The notes beneath the pieces are model-generated. The model saw only the letters and a list, made by a program, of their open reading frames with translations, searched no databases and had not been told where the DNA came from. Shown here one piece after another: positions 53,577-63,364 of a stretch of 64,000 nt of DNA. Source of the DNA: DASQHW01 sp963837155 (GTDB lineage Bacteria > Actinomycetota > Acidimicrobiia > IMCC26256 > PALSA-610); NCBI GenBank assembly GCA_963837155.1, contig CAWIMB010000002.1:3100001-3164000 (forward strand). Reading direction: 5' to 3'. Positions within the stretch are counted from its first letter, which is position 1. Every line of letters begins with the position of its first letter. A program made the position numbers and the translations under genes.

Positions 53577-54923
53577 CTAGGCCTGAAGTACCTCGGCGGC
53601 GGCACGCAGCCCGGAGCGGATCGCGCCGTCGATCGCGCCGTGCGACTTCATGGCGGTCTCGGTGCCCGCCCAGTGCACGCGTCCGACCGGCGTCCGCAGG
53701 ACGCGCCCGTACTGCGTCAGGACGCCGGGCGGCATATGCGCGACGAAGCAACCGTGGGACCACTCCTCTGCGGCCCACTCCTGTTCGACGAACTCGACGG
53801 GAGTTGCCGCCGCGGTACCGAACCGCGCCGCGAGCGTGTCGAGGACGAGCGCACGGCGCGCGTCGGCCGGCATCGCGGCGACGCGCCGGCCGTGTGGTCC
53901 GAACGCGAACGCGGTCATCACGCCGGGCGTGCCCGACGGCGGGCCGGCATCGATCGTCATCTCGATCGCGTGCCCGAGCCCGATCGACTGCCCGTTGACG
54001 CCGTTCGCGCGCCAGAACGCATCGTCGTAGATCACAACGAATTTGAGGATCGATCCTGCCGGCATGCGCTCGAGCAGCTGGGCGCGGTCGAGAGGGAGCT
54101 CCGGCGTGAACCGGACGCGCGCGGCCAGCGCGGGTGGTACGGCCATGATCACCCGCTCGGCCTCGACCTCGACGTCGTCGGCAATCACGCGCGCGCCGGT
54201 GGCGTGCTGCTCAACTTCCCGTACCGGGGAACGGAGGCGCACACGCTCGCCGAGCTCCTCGGCCAAACGCTCGGCCATCGTTCCCGCGCCGCCGACCACC
54301 AGATCCTGCTGGTAGCCGCCTTCGAAGCCGAGCAGCCGTTGCAATCCGTTCGCGGACCGGACGAGATAGAGGAAGTGCAGCAACGAAACTTCGCTCGGAT
54401 CGCACGTCATCAAGCCACGGACCGCGGCGTCGAGCAACTCGCGGCCCGCGCCCCGAGGCAGATTGTGCGCGGTCCATGCGCCGGCGGACTGTGCGTCCCA
54501 CGAATCCGCGCGGCGAGCGTTCCATGGATCGTCGAGTGGGACGCGCCGCGCCATCACATCGATGCGTGCCATTGCCAGTGCGAGGCTGCCGATCGCGATC
54601 GGATTCACTGGCGGGAGCGAACCCCCAAACCGGCGCACGTCATCGTCGATGGCGAAGACCGTGTCGCCCCGGTTGTACGTGCGATGGGTCGCGACATCGA
54701 ACTCGCGCGCGAGCGCGTACACCTCGTCCTGTCCGGGACCGAGCCAGGCACCACCGATGTCGATCCGGTGGCCATGCCGCTCAACGGTCCAGATGCGACC
54801 GCCGACGCGGTCGCGCGCTTCCAGGACGCAAACGTTCTTCCCCACGCGTACAAGTGCACGAGCCGCAGACAGGCCGGCATACCCAGCACCGACCACACAT
54901 ATGCCGACCGTGACACGTTCCAT
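53577..54923 (-). CDS. Flavin monoamine oxidase family protein
   Basis: A 448-residue FAD oxidoreductase. The dinucleotide fold is ICVVGAGYAGLSAARALVRVGKNVCVLEARDRVGGRIW at residues 8-45. IDIGGAWLGPGQDEVYALAREF, ERVIMAVPPALAARV and the C-terminal GRVHWAGTETAMKSHGAIDGAIRSGLRAA (flavin covering) complete the amine oxidase pattern. It oxidises primary or secondary amines. Stand-alone gene; a divergent small hydrophobic-protein gene lies upstream. Confidence 0.92.
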   Translation of the reverse strand: MERVTVGICVVGAGYAGLSAARALVRVGKNVCVLEARDRVGGRIWTVERHGHRIDIGGAWLGPGQDEVYALAREFDVATHRTYNRGDTVFAIDDDVRRFGGSLPPVNPIAIGSLALAMARIDVMARRVPLDDPWNARRADSWDAQSAGAWTAHNLPRGAGRELLDAAVRGLMTCDPSEVSLLHFLYLVRSANGLQRLLGFEGGYQQDLVVGGAGTMAERLAEELGERVRLRSPVREVEQHATGARVIADDVEVEAERVIMAVPPALAARVRFTPELPLDRAQLLERMPAGSILKFVVIYDDAFWRANGVNGQSIGLGHAIEMTIDAGPPSGTPGVMTAFAFGPHGRRVAAMPADARRALVLDTLAARFGTAAATPVEFVEQEWAAEEWSHGCFVAHMPPGVLTQYGRVLRTPVGRVHWAGTETAMKSHGAIDGAIRSGLRAAAEVLQA

Positions 54924-55007
54924 CGGCGCCCATCGTTGCAGGGTTCGCGACGTTTTCGCGAGCCGCTCCTACGGGTACGTGCCGAACAACGCCATAAGGA
55001 GGGACCA

Positions 55008-55163
55008 ATGGGCCTCGTGCTCCTCGTTCTGTTGCTGGCACTGTTGTTCGGCGGACTCGGCTTCGCCGCACATTTCCTGTGGATCTTTGCAATCATCCTC
55101 GCCGTGTTCTGGCTGGCGGGGTTTGCGTTCCGGTCCGGCGAAGGCAGCTGGTACCGCTGGTGA
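55008..55163 (+). CDS. Small hydrophobic protein, 51 residues
   Basis: The ATG has AAGGAGGG just ahead. The whole protein is two hydrophobic helices (LVLLVLLLALLFGGLGFAAHF and WIFAIILAVFWLAGFAFR) with a short polar end closing in SWYRW. Streptomyces and other Actinobacteria carry many 'hydrophobic proteins' of this size with the same R-WYRW end. Role unknown; stress association is reported for some. A long hairpin follows. Confidence 0.8.
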   Translation: MGLVLLVLLLALLFGGLGFAAHFLWIFAIILAVFWLAGFAFRSGEGSWYRW

Positions 55164-55265
55164 CCCGGCGCCCCCTGAGGGGCGCGTCACCCGCAACGTC
55201 GGGTCGTCCGGGCCAGCGGTTCTTCGCACGAGCGTCTGACCCGGGCGACCGAGTTCCCTGTCAAT

Positions 55266-55307
55266 GAGGCGTGTGTGGAGCTCGGTTCCGAGCTCCACAC
55301 GCGCCTC
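55266..55307. terminator. Long bidirectional hairpin
   Basis: Two 20-base arms (left starts GAGGCGTGTGTGGAGC, right is its complement with one mismatch) around a TT loop. It lies between the small hydrophobic-protein gene and the convergent hydrolase, touching the hydrolase stop codon. It can act in both directions. Confidence 0.75.
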
Positions 55308-55995
55308 AGGCAATTGTGCGACGAAAGAAGTCGACGGCGAGCTCGATCGCTTCCGGTGGGATGTCGACGTGGCTCCCGTCCCAGACGCCCATGCGCTTCG
55401 GCCCGGGGATCGACGCGAACACCTCGAGCGCACCCTCCATCGGAAAGTGCTCGTCGCGCGTCATGTTCAGCATCAGTACTTCGCGTTTGCCGAGGCGGCG
55501 CGCGCCATCACGGATCAACGCGTTGCGACGGTCGTCATTTGTGGGGCCGCCGAGCGCGAACACCGCCGCGGTGACCGACGGCAGGTCGGCGACGATCGCG
55601 AGCCCGAACATCGCACCCATCGAGAACCCGGCATAGCCGGTCGGGCGTGTGATGCGCGCGTCGGCCGCGCGCGCCGCAGCCTCGACCGCGCACCAGTCGT
55701 TGCGCACTTGCTCGGCGTTCGCGGGGTCAGACAGCCGTCGCCCAACGTCGGCTTCGAACATTGCATCGGTGATCTCCGGCGCTCGTCGTTCGCCGTGCCC
55801 CGGACAGTCCATCAGTGCGACTGCGGCCGGCACGTTGCGGCAGAAGCCCTTGGCGAGGATCTGCATCACCGGGTCGTCCTTGGACAGATGTGCGCCATGA
55901 CCGAGCAGCACCAGCGGCAACGATGCGTGCTCGCCGGGCGGGAGGAACAGCAACGTCGGAGGCACTCCGTCGAGCCGGATCGGCGTCAAAGGCAT
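55306..55995 (-). CDS. Alpha/beta hydrolase, dienelactone-hydrolase-like
   Basis: A 229-residue protein. VLLGHGAHLSKDDP (oxyanion), MDCPGHGERRAP, the nucleophile TGYAGFSMGAMFGLAIVADL, MTRDEHFPMEGALEVFASIPGPKRMGVWDGSHVDIPPEA (Asp/Glu then catalytic His) and a C-terminal VDFFRRTIA helix are in the order of small serine hydrolases. ATG at 55995. It is divergent from the acyl-CoA ligase gene, with 61 nt between starts. Confidence 0.85.
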   Translation of the reverse strand: MPLTPIRLDGVPPTLLFLPPGEHASLPLVLLGHGAHLSKDDPVMQILAKGFCRNVPAAVALMDCPGHGERRAPEITDAMFEADVGRRLSDPANAEQVRNDWCAVEAAARAADARITRPTGYAGFSMGAMFGLAIVADLPSVTAAVFALGGPTNDDRRNALIRDGARRLGKREVLMLNMTRDEHFPMEGALEVFASIPGPKRMGVWDGSHVDIPPEAIELAVDFFRRTIA

Positions 55996-56056
55996 GGACC
56001 CCAGTCGAGCACAGTGCGTACGCTGCGCGCACCTGGGCAGGCGGAAAGGACACATC

Positions 56057-57592
56057 ATGCGTGTGCCGTTGACGGTGCTCGATTTCATCGAACGCGCGGA
56101 GCTCGTCTACGGCGACCGGATCGCGGTCGTCGACGAGCCCGACCAGCCCGCCCAGAGCCTCGGCGAGCTCACATGGAAGGACGCGGCGCGGCTCGCCCGG
56201 GCGCAGGCCGCGGGACTCGACGCGCTCGGCGTCGCGCAGGGCGAACGGGTCGCGATCGTGTCGCACAACTCGGCGCGGCTGCTCGCCTCGTTCTTCGGCG
56301 TGTCGGCGTTCGGCCGCGTGCTGGTGCCGATCAACTTCCGGCTCACCGCCTCCGAGGTCGGTTACATCGTCGAGCATTCGGGCGCATCGGTGCTGCTCGT
56401 CGACCCCGAGCTCGACGATGCGCTTTCGGGCATCGCCGCCAAGCATCGGTACGTCATCGGCAAGGAGGCCGACGACGCGCTGCTGCGGTTCGACGTCGCG
56501 CCCGAGCCGTGGGCACCCGACGAGGAAGCAACCGGAACCATCAACTACACGAGCGGCACGACCGCGCGCCCGAAGGGTGTGCAACTCACGCACCGGAGCC
56601 TTTGGGTCAACGCAACGACGTTCGGCTGGCAGACCGGCGTCAGCGACCGCGACACGTACTTGTGGACGCTGCCGATGTTCCATTGCAACGGCTGGGGCAT
56701 GTCGTACGCGATCACCGGGATGGGCGGCACGCACATCGTGCTCCGCAAGGTCGACGGCGCCGAGATCCTGCGGCGCATCGAGCGCCACGGCGTCACGTTG
56801 CTGTGCGGCGCGCCGGCGGTGGTCGCCGCCATTCTCGACGCGGCAGCAACGTGGGACGGCCCGATCCCCGGAAGCGGTCGGGTGCGCATGGTCGTTGCGG
56901 GCGCGCCGCCGCCGACGCGCACGATCGAGCGCATGGAGACCGAGCTCGGTTGGGAGTTCATCCAGATCTACGGGCTCACCGAAACCGCACCGTTGCTGAC
57001 GATGAACCGCACGCGCGCCGAGCTCGACGACTTGTCGCCGGCGGCGCGCGCACAGAAGCTCGGGCGCGCGGGCGCGCCGGCGCTCGGTGTGCGCCTCAGT
57101 ATCAGCGACCACGGTGAAGTGCTCCGCGCTCGAACGTCGTGCTCGAGGGGTACTGGCAGAACCCGCAGGCCTCCGACGAAGCGCTCGAGGGCGGCTGGTT
57201 CCACACCGGCGATGGCGGCACGCTCGACGACGAGCACTATCTGACGATCAGCGACCGCAAGAAGGACGTCATCATCTCGGGCGGCGAGAACGTGAGCTCG
57301 ATCGAGGTCGAGGATTGCCTGTACCAGCATCCGGCGGTCGCGGAAGCGTGCGTGATCGGTGTGCCCGACGAGAAGTGGGGCGAGACGGTGAAGGCATTGG
57401 TCGTGCTGAAGCCGGGAGTCGAAGCGAGCGAGCAGGAGTTGATCGAGCATTGCCGGGAGCACCTCGCCCACTTCAAGTGCCCGACATCGGTGGAGCAGCG
57501 CGAGGAATTCGCCCGTACGTCGACGGGAAAGCTCCAGAAGTTCAAGATCCGGGCGCCGTACTGGGAAGGGCGCGAGCACGGCGGTGAACTGA
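56057..57592 (+). CDS. Acyl-CoA synthetase (AMP-forming), two frameshifts
   Basis: About 511 residues. The P-loop TINYTSGTTARPKGVQLTHRSL near residue 165, MFHCNGWGMSYAITGMGGTHIVLRK, YGLTETAPLLTMNRT (A5 motif) and, after a frame change near 57125, GYWQNPQASDEALEGGWFHTGDGG, ISDRKKDVIISGGENVSSIEVED and the final catalytic Lys in TSTGKLQKFKIR are all present. A second extra base near 57583 hides the natural end (EHGVN then TGA at 57592). It activates fatty or aromatic acids to CoA thioesters. Confidence 0.87.
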
Positions 57593-57635
57593 CATCGCTC
57601 AGTATTTCCTCAGCAGGAGGGGAACAACGGGCAGG

Positions 57636-59464
57636 ATGCTTCGGAGGCCGCGGTTCGGCGCGCTCGCGGTTTGCGTCGCGCTCGTCGCGACCGCGTGCGC
57701 CACGGCCGACGCCGGACCGCGTGGCCTGCCCACGCCCCGTCCCGCGGAGCTGCGTGCGTCGGGGACCGTCAGCGCGTTCCCGATGCCCGGGACTCCGTCC
57801 GCGTCGCCCGCGACGACGCTGAGCTTCCGCGGCGCGACTCCCGCGCAAGTCCGACGCGTGCAGGTCTTCGGGAGCCGCACCGGTACGCACCGCGGACACG
57901 TTGTCGCGCATTCGGACGGCCTCGGCGCGAGTTTCGTACCGGACGAGCCGTTCGACGCCGGCGAGGTCGTGACCGTGCATTCGGATCTCGCCATACGCGG
58001 CGGACAACGCGGCGAGTTCACGTTCACGATCGCGCGGCCCGCGATGGGCGCCGGCGTGAACATCGCGCCACCAGCACCTCGCGCGACGACTCCACCGCCG
58101 TTTGCGACGCGCCCTGACCTTCGTCCTCCGACCCTGAAGACCAACGTGGCGCGGCGGGCACCGCCGCGGGTCCGATCCTGCTGACGCCGAATCCGACTCT
58201 CGGGCAGGCGACCGTGGACCAGTCGGGCCCGATGATCGTCGACGGCCGCGGCAACCTCGTCTGGTTCGAGGCGCATGCACCCGCGACCGCGCTCGACTTC
58301 GAGATGCAGCAGTACGAGGGGCAACCCGTGTTGTCGTGGTGGGAGGGGCAAGTGCACTCGGCCGGCTACGGCGACGGTGAATACGTGTTGATGGATGAGA
58401 GGTATCGCGAGGTGGCACGTGTTCGCGCAGGAAACGGATATCAGGCCGACCTCCACGACCTGGTGATCACGCCCCAGAACACCGCGTTGGTGTTGATCTA
58501 CAACCCGGTGATCGCGAACGCGGCGATGATCAATCGGGTGTACGACCGGGCCGTCCTCGACGCGGTCGTGCAAGAGATCGATCTGGCGACTGGATCGGTG
58601 CTCTTCGAATGGCACAGCCTCGGCAATCTCGAGCTGTCCGAGTCGTACTTGCCGGCACCGCCGCGCACGTCGGATGTGTACGACTACGTGCATCCCAACT
58701 CGCTGGCGCTCGACGGCGACGGGAACATCTGGATGTCGGCCCGGCACACGTGGGGCGTGTACAAGATCGACCGGGTGACGGGCGCGCTGTATTGGCGGCT
58801 CGGGGGGAAGCGCAGCAACTTCGACATGGGCCACGACACGACGTTCTCCTGGCAGCACGACGCGCAGCCCCATGGGAACGGCGTCCTCACCGTTTTCGAC
58901 AATGCTGCGAGCGCGCCCGGGGTCGCATCACGCGACCGGTCGCGCGGCGTCGAGCTGCACGTCGACGAGCAGGCGATGACGGTGTCACTCCAGGCCGACT
59001 TCGATAACCCGCAGGGCGCGCTCTCGCTCAGTCAGGGCGATTTCCAACGGCTTCCGAACGGCGACTACCTCGCGGGTTGGGGCAGTGTGCCGCAGTACAC
59101 CGAGTTCGGAGCGAACGGCGAGGTGAAGCTCGACGTGAACATCAACGGCGGGTCCGCGTCCTACCGCGCCTTCCGCGTGCAGTGGACGGGACGACCGGCG
59201 GAACCCCCGGCCGTCGTCGCCCGGGCATCCGGTGGCGCGCTCAACGTCAAGACCAGTTGGAACGGCGCGACCGGAGTGGCGCGTTGGGACGTGCGCGCCG
59301 GCGCGAACCGAGCCTCGCTGCGTCCGGTCGGGTCGTTCCCCACCGGCGGGTTCGAGACATCGATGCGGGTTCCAGCGGCGTCCGGTGCGCGCATCGTCGA
59401 GGTCACCGCTCGTGGTCCGGCCGGGCGCGTGCTCGGGACGTCGCGCGCGATCACCGTCCGCTGA
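57636..59464 (+). CDS. Arylsulfotransferase family lipoprotein, frameshifted
   Basis: About 609 residues. The lipoprotein signal is ALAVCVALVATACAT. An N-terminal Ig-like/beta domain runs to residue ~170. After a frame change near 58165, the PF14269-type arylsulfotransferase propeller follows: MIVDGRGNLVWFEAH, LHDLVITPQNTALVL, DYVHPNSLALDGDGNIWMSARH, WRLGGKRSNFD and WQHDAQPHGNGVLTVFDN. The conserved histidines of the last two blocks are candidates for the sulfate-carrying site. It would move sulfate between aryl compounds outside the cell. The sulfatase at 18941 is the opposite activity. Confidence 0.82.
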
Positions 59465-59569
59465 GCCCTCCGACACGCGGGTCTTGGCCGTCGTCTTACC
59501 TCGGTCACAGGAGCCTCACAATCGGTGTGACGACGCTTGTCTGCGTCGCCCATCGAAGTCTCCCGAGCA

Positions 59570-60971
59570 ATGCTGGACGTGACCCCCACCGCCCTCTCCC
59601 GCCCGATGCCCGCGCCGACGTCCGACGCGCATGGCCGGCCACGGACACAAGGCCATGCCTCGCTCGTCGCCGTCGCCGCCGGGGTCGGTGTCGTCGTGAC
59701 CATCGGAATGTGGCTACGGCACGGGCAGCTCGGCGCCGCAGAGGGACCGGGCGGTGCACTCACCGCCGCCGGACAGCTTGCCGCACTGCTCGGGACCTAC
59801 GTGATACTCGTACAACTCCTGTTGATGTCGCGTCTCGCGTGGCTCGAGCGTGCGATAGGGCTTGATCGTCTCGCCATATGGCACCGATGGGTTGGCTTCA
59901 CGGCCGTGTGGTTGCTCACGGCACACGTCGTGCTCTCCACACTCGGCTGGGCGCGGGGCGCGATTCCACCTGTGAACGTTTGGCACGAGACGGGGTGGCT
60001 CATCTCGCACGAGCCCGACGTCCTCATGGCATGGATCGGATTCGCGCTGCTCCTCGCGGTCGCGGTGACGTCGGTGCGCGTCGGCCCGGCGAAAGCTCAA
60101 GCGCGAGACCTGGTACTTCGTGCATCTCTACGCGTACCTCGCGGTGGCGTTGTCGTTTGCGCATCAGCTTGCGGTCGGCAGTGACTTCAACGATGACCGC
60201 GCGGCGCGTGTGTGGTGGATCACCTTGTACGCGGTCGTCTTCGGTTCGATTCTCTGGTGGCGCGTCATCGAACCGTTGCGGCTCAACACGCGCCACGGCC
60301 TTCGCGTGCATGCGGTCAAACGCGAGGCGCCGGGCGTCATATCGATCATCATGCGGGGCCGCAATCTCGATCGCCTACGCGCCGAACCCGGTCAGTTCTT
60401 CCTGTGGCGTTTCCTGACGCCGATCGGATGGTGGCAGGCGCATCCGTTCTCGCTCTCGGCCGCGCCCAGGTCGAACCGCTTGCGCATCACAGTGAAGAGC
60501 CTCGGCGACTACACGTCGCGTCTGTCCGAGCTGCGGCGCGGGACGCGCGTGCTCGCCGAGGGGCCGTACGGCACGTTCACCGCCGAACGTCGCAGCCGCG
60601 GGCGCGTGCTCTTGATTGCGGGCGGGATCGGGATTACACCGTTGCGAGCTCTCCTCGATGCGTTCGGTCCCGACGACGACGTCGTGTTGCTGTACCGCGT
60701 GATGCGCACCGACGACGTCGTCTTCGCCGACGAACTGCGGCAGTTCGCGAGCAATCGGGGCGTCACCGTCCGCGTGATCAGCGGCACCGAGATCGGCGAC
60801 GACGACACCGACCTCCTGGGCGTGCCCGCACTGCACCAACGTGTGCCCGACATCACCGACCGCGACTGCTTCGTGTGCGGACCGCCGGGCCTGGTCGACG
60901 CGGTGCGCCGGCGGCTCCAGATCCTGCAGGTGCCGCGAGCGCAACTCCACTACGAACGCTTCGAGCTCTAG
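59570..60971 (+). CDS. Ferric reductase-like transmembrane/flavin oxidoreductase, frameshifted
   Basis: About 467 residues. The membrane half has heme-type histidines in WHRWVGFTAVWLLTAHVVLSTLG and, after a frame change near 60095, YFVHLYAYLAVALSFAHQLAVG. The cytoplasmic half is an FNR-type domain: FFLWRFLTPIGWWQAHPFSLSAAP (FAD), LLIAGGIGITPLRALLDAF (NAD(P)) and CFVCGPPGLVDAVRRRL. It passes electrons from NAD(P)H across the membrane. The FMN_bind and ApbE genes follow with short gaps. Confidence 0.85.
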
Positions 60972-60980
60972 GAGACCACG

Positions 60981-61466
60981 ATGCGCCGCGCGGTTCCCAC
61001 GGTCGTCCTCACGTTGGTGGGCTTGGGCGCGCTCGCGACCTTCAAGTCGTCGGCGCCCGGGGGGATCAAGTCTGCGGGAGCAACACACGTCGCGCCCACG
61101 ACGGCGCCGCCCGCGACCGCACCACCAGCGAACGGCGCGAGCCCGTCAACGACGACACCATCGACATCCTCGCCCGTGACCACCGGTTCGACCCGCACGA
61201 TCGACGGCGACCCGTACGACAACCGTTACGGCACCGTGCAGGTACGGGTCACGGTGCAGGGGTCGCGTATCACCGCGATCGATGAGTTGCAGATGCCGAC
61301 CGACCACATGCGGTCCGCGTACATCAGCGAGCAGGCCGGACCGTACCTGCGTGACGAGACGCTCCAGGCACAGAGCGCGCAGATCGACATCGTGTCGGGC
61401 GCGACGTACACGAGTGAGAGCTATATACAGTCCTTGCAGAGCGCGCTCGACAAGGCGCACGGCTGA
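60981..61466 (+). CDS. FMN-binding domain secreted protein
   Basis: A 161-residue protein. An N-terminal signal or anchor (VPTVVLTLVGLGALATF) leads to a Thr/Pro/Ala-rich linker (residues 35-70). The FMN_bind domain starts near residue 78 (DNRYGTVQVRVTVQGSRI) and ends with DIVSGATYTSESYIQSLQSAL. The SGAT motif places the flavin-accepting Thr at about residue 142. ApbE, encoded next, attaches FMN to this Thr. It begins 9 nt after the reductase stop. Confidence 0.9.
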   Translation: MRRAVPTVVLTLVGLGALATFKSSAPGGIKSAGATHVAPTTAPPATAPPANGASPSTTTPSTSSPVTTGSTRTIDGDPYDNRYGTVQVRVTVQGSRITAIDELQMPTDHMRSAYISEQAGPYLRDETLQAQSAQIDIVSGATYTSESYIQSLQSALDKAHG

Positions 61467-61479
61467 CAACCACGGTCAC

Positions 61480-62277
61480 ATGTCGCCGATGCATCGCCTC
61501 GAAGACGTCTGGGGCACGGTCATCAGCGTCGACGTCCGGGACGACATCAATCGGCGCGCGCTCGACGAGTGTTCGGTGTGGTTCCAACGCGTCGACGACC
61601 TGTTCAGCACCTGGCGGCTCGACACCGAGATCATGCGCATCGGCCGCAGCGAGCTGTCCGTCGAGCACGCGTCGGCGGAGGTGCGCGAGGTACTCGAGTT
61701 GTGCGAGCAAATGCGACTCGAGTCCGGCGGCGCATTCGACGTAGCCGCCGGCGCGCGCGCTCGGGTGCCGCCCCGTCCCGGCCTCGCGCCGCTCGACCCG
61801 TCGGGCATCGTGAAAGGTTGGGCGGTGGCGCGCGCGGGCGAGGAGTTGACCCGTGCGGGAGCGCGGTGCTTCTCGATCAACGCGGGCGGCGACGTACTCA
61901 CACGCGGTTGCCCGGCGGCCGGCAACGGCTGGCGGGTCGGCATTCAGCATCCGTGGGAACGCGACCGCGTCGCCGCCGTCGTCCGCGTGACAGACGCGGC
62001 GATCGCAACCTCGGGGCGGTACGAGCGGGGCGATCACGTGCTCGATCCGTGGACGGGGTTGCCCGCGAGAGGTCTCGCTTCGGTGACGGTCGTCGGGCCC
62101 GACCTGGCGATTGCCGATGCGTACGCGACCGCTGCGACCGTGCTCGGACCCGACGAGGGCATGCGTTGGCTCTGCACTCGCGCCGGCTACGAGGGCATGG
62201 GCATCACCGACGATCGCGTGGTCGTCGTCACACCCGGCTTCGATCGTCTGCCGCGTGTCGTAGTGTGCGCGGTGTGA
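61480..62277 (+). CDS. apbE: FAD:protein FMN transferase
   Basis: A 265-residue protein of the ApbE family. DDLFSTWRLDTEIMRIGR, ESGGAFDVAAGA, LDPSGIVKGWAVARA, CFSINAGGDVLTRG, ATSGRYERGDHVLDPWTGLP and LAIADAYATAATVLG are the conserved blocks, including the Mg-binding region near the end. It transfers FMN from FAD to a Thr of the upstream FMN_bind protein. No signal peptide is seen, so it may act before export. An ATG at 61489 is an alternative start. Its stop overlaps the next GTG. Confidence 0.92.
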   Translation: MSPMHRLEDVWGTVISVDVRDDINRRALDECSVWFQRVDDLFSTWRLDTEIMRIGRSELSVEHASAEVREVLELCEQMRLESGGAFDVAAGARARVPPRPGLAPLDPSGIVKGWAVARAGEELTRAGARCFSINAGGDVLTRGCPAAGNGWRVGIQHPWERDRVAAVVRVTDAAIATSGRYERGDHVLDPWTGLPARGLASVTVVGPDLAIADAYATAATVLGPDEGMRWLCTRAGYEGMGITDDRVVVVTPGFDRLPRVVVCAV

Positions 62278-63306
62278 AGCTCGGGCTCGCGCTCGACGCC
62301 TGGTCGGGCGCCGAGGTCAAGATTCCGGTCGAACGCGTGCAACTCGCGGAGCGGCTCGGCTACGACTCGGTGTGGACCGCCGAGGCGTACGGCGCCGACG
62401 CGCTGACACCGCTCGCCTACCTCGCGGCGCAGACGTCGCGCGATCAAACTTGCAAGTGGCGTCGTGCAGATCTCCGCCCGCACGCCGGCCGCTACCGCGA
62501 TGGCGTTCGCCACGCTGGAAGCCCTCGCCGGCCGCGGCCGAGTCATCGCCGGCCTGGGTCTTTCCGGACCGCAGATCGTCGAGGGCTGGTACGGACAGCC
62601 GTGGGCACGGCCCATCGCGCGCACACGCGACTACGTCGCGATCATGCGGAAGGTCTTCCGGCGCGAGGCCGCAGTCGCGCACGAGGGCTCCGCGATCACG
62701 CTGCCGTACGCGGGTGCGGACGCGACAGGGCTCGGCAAGCCGTTGAAGCCGATCCTGCACCCGAACCCCGACCTTCCGATCTACGTCGCGGCCGGCGGTC
62801 CGAAGAACGTCGCGCTCGCGGCCGAGGTCGCCGATGGCTGGATCCCGATGGGATTGGCGCCCGCCAACGCGCGCGACTTCCAGGTGACGTTGGAGAAGGG
62901 CGCCGCCCGGAGCGGCCGTTCGCTCACGACGCTCGAGATCCAGGCGAGCACGACCGTACGTCTTACCGAGGACGTGCGCGCCACGATCGACGCGATGAAG
63001 CCGCGCGTCGCGCTCTACGTCGGCGGCATGGGCGCACGCGACCTGAACTTCCACAAGGACGCCATGGCGCGGCGCGGCTATGCGGACGCGGCAACGCGCA
63101 TTCAGGAACTGTTCCTCGCGGGCCGGCGCGACGAGGCGGTCGCGGCGGTGCCCGACGAGTACGTGGACGAGAGCGCACTGCTCGGCACGCCCGCGCGGAT
63201 CGCCGAGCAGTTCCGCCCCTGGACCGAATGCGGCGTCACCGGCCTCACGATCCACACCGACCAAGACGCAGCCATCGAGCTGATGGCCGAAATTGCTGCC
63301 AACTGA
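62274..63306 (+). CDS. LLM-class F420-dependent oxidoreductase, frameshifted
   Basis: About 344 residues of the luciferase-like barrel. LGLALDAWSGAEVKIPVERVQLAERLGYDSVWTAEAYGADALTPLAYLAAQT is the N-terminal half. An extra G near 62440 breaks the frame, and then LASGVVQISARTPAATAMAFATLEAL, RVIAGLGLSGPQIVEGWYGQPW, PIYVAAGGPKNVALAAEVADGWIPMG and the C-terminal LLGTPARIAEQFRPWTECGVTGLTI follow. These F420 or FMN enzymes reduce or oxidise diverse substrates. GTG start overlapping the apbE stop by 4 nt. Confidence 0.87.
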
Positions 63307-63309
63307 TGG
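63293..63309 (+). repeat. Short direct repeat, copy 1
   Basis: TTGCTGCCAACTGATGG across the LLM stop codon; identical to 63337-63353, 44 bp apart. A GAATTCC follows both copies. Confidence 0.7.
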
Positions 63310-63318
63310 CAGCGAATT

Positions 63319-63338
63319 CCGCGGATAGCGCGGGTTTT
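63319..63338 (+). terminator. Hairpin after the LLM gene
   Basis: CCGCG-GATAG-CGCGG stem-loop followed by GTTTT, nested inside an outer GGCAGC/GCTGCC pair. The short T-run makes it a plausible intrinsic terminator. Confidence 0.55.
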
Positions 63339-63353
63339 GCTGCCAACTGATGG
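63337..63353 (+). repeat. Short direct repeat, copy 2
   Basis: Second copy of TTGCTGCCAACTGATGG, overlapping the ribosome-site region of the enoyl-CoA hydratase gene. Confidence 0.7.
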
Positions 63354-63364
63354 AGGGAATTCCC

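Noticed and set aside
63322..63328. GGATAGC before the enoyl-CoA hydratase gene
   Set aside because: No GCCGA block; it is the loop of a terminator hairpin.
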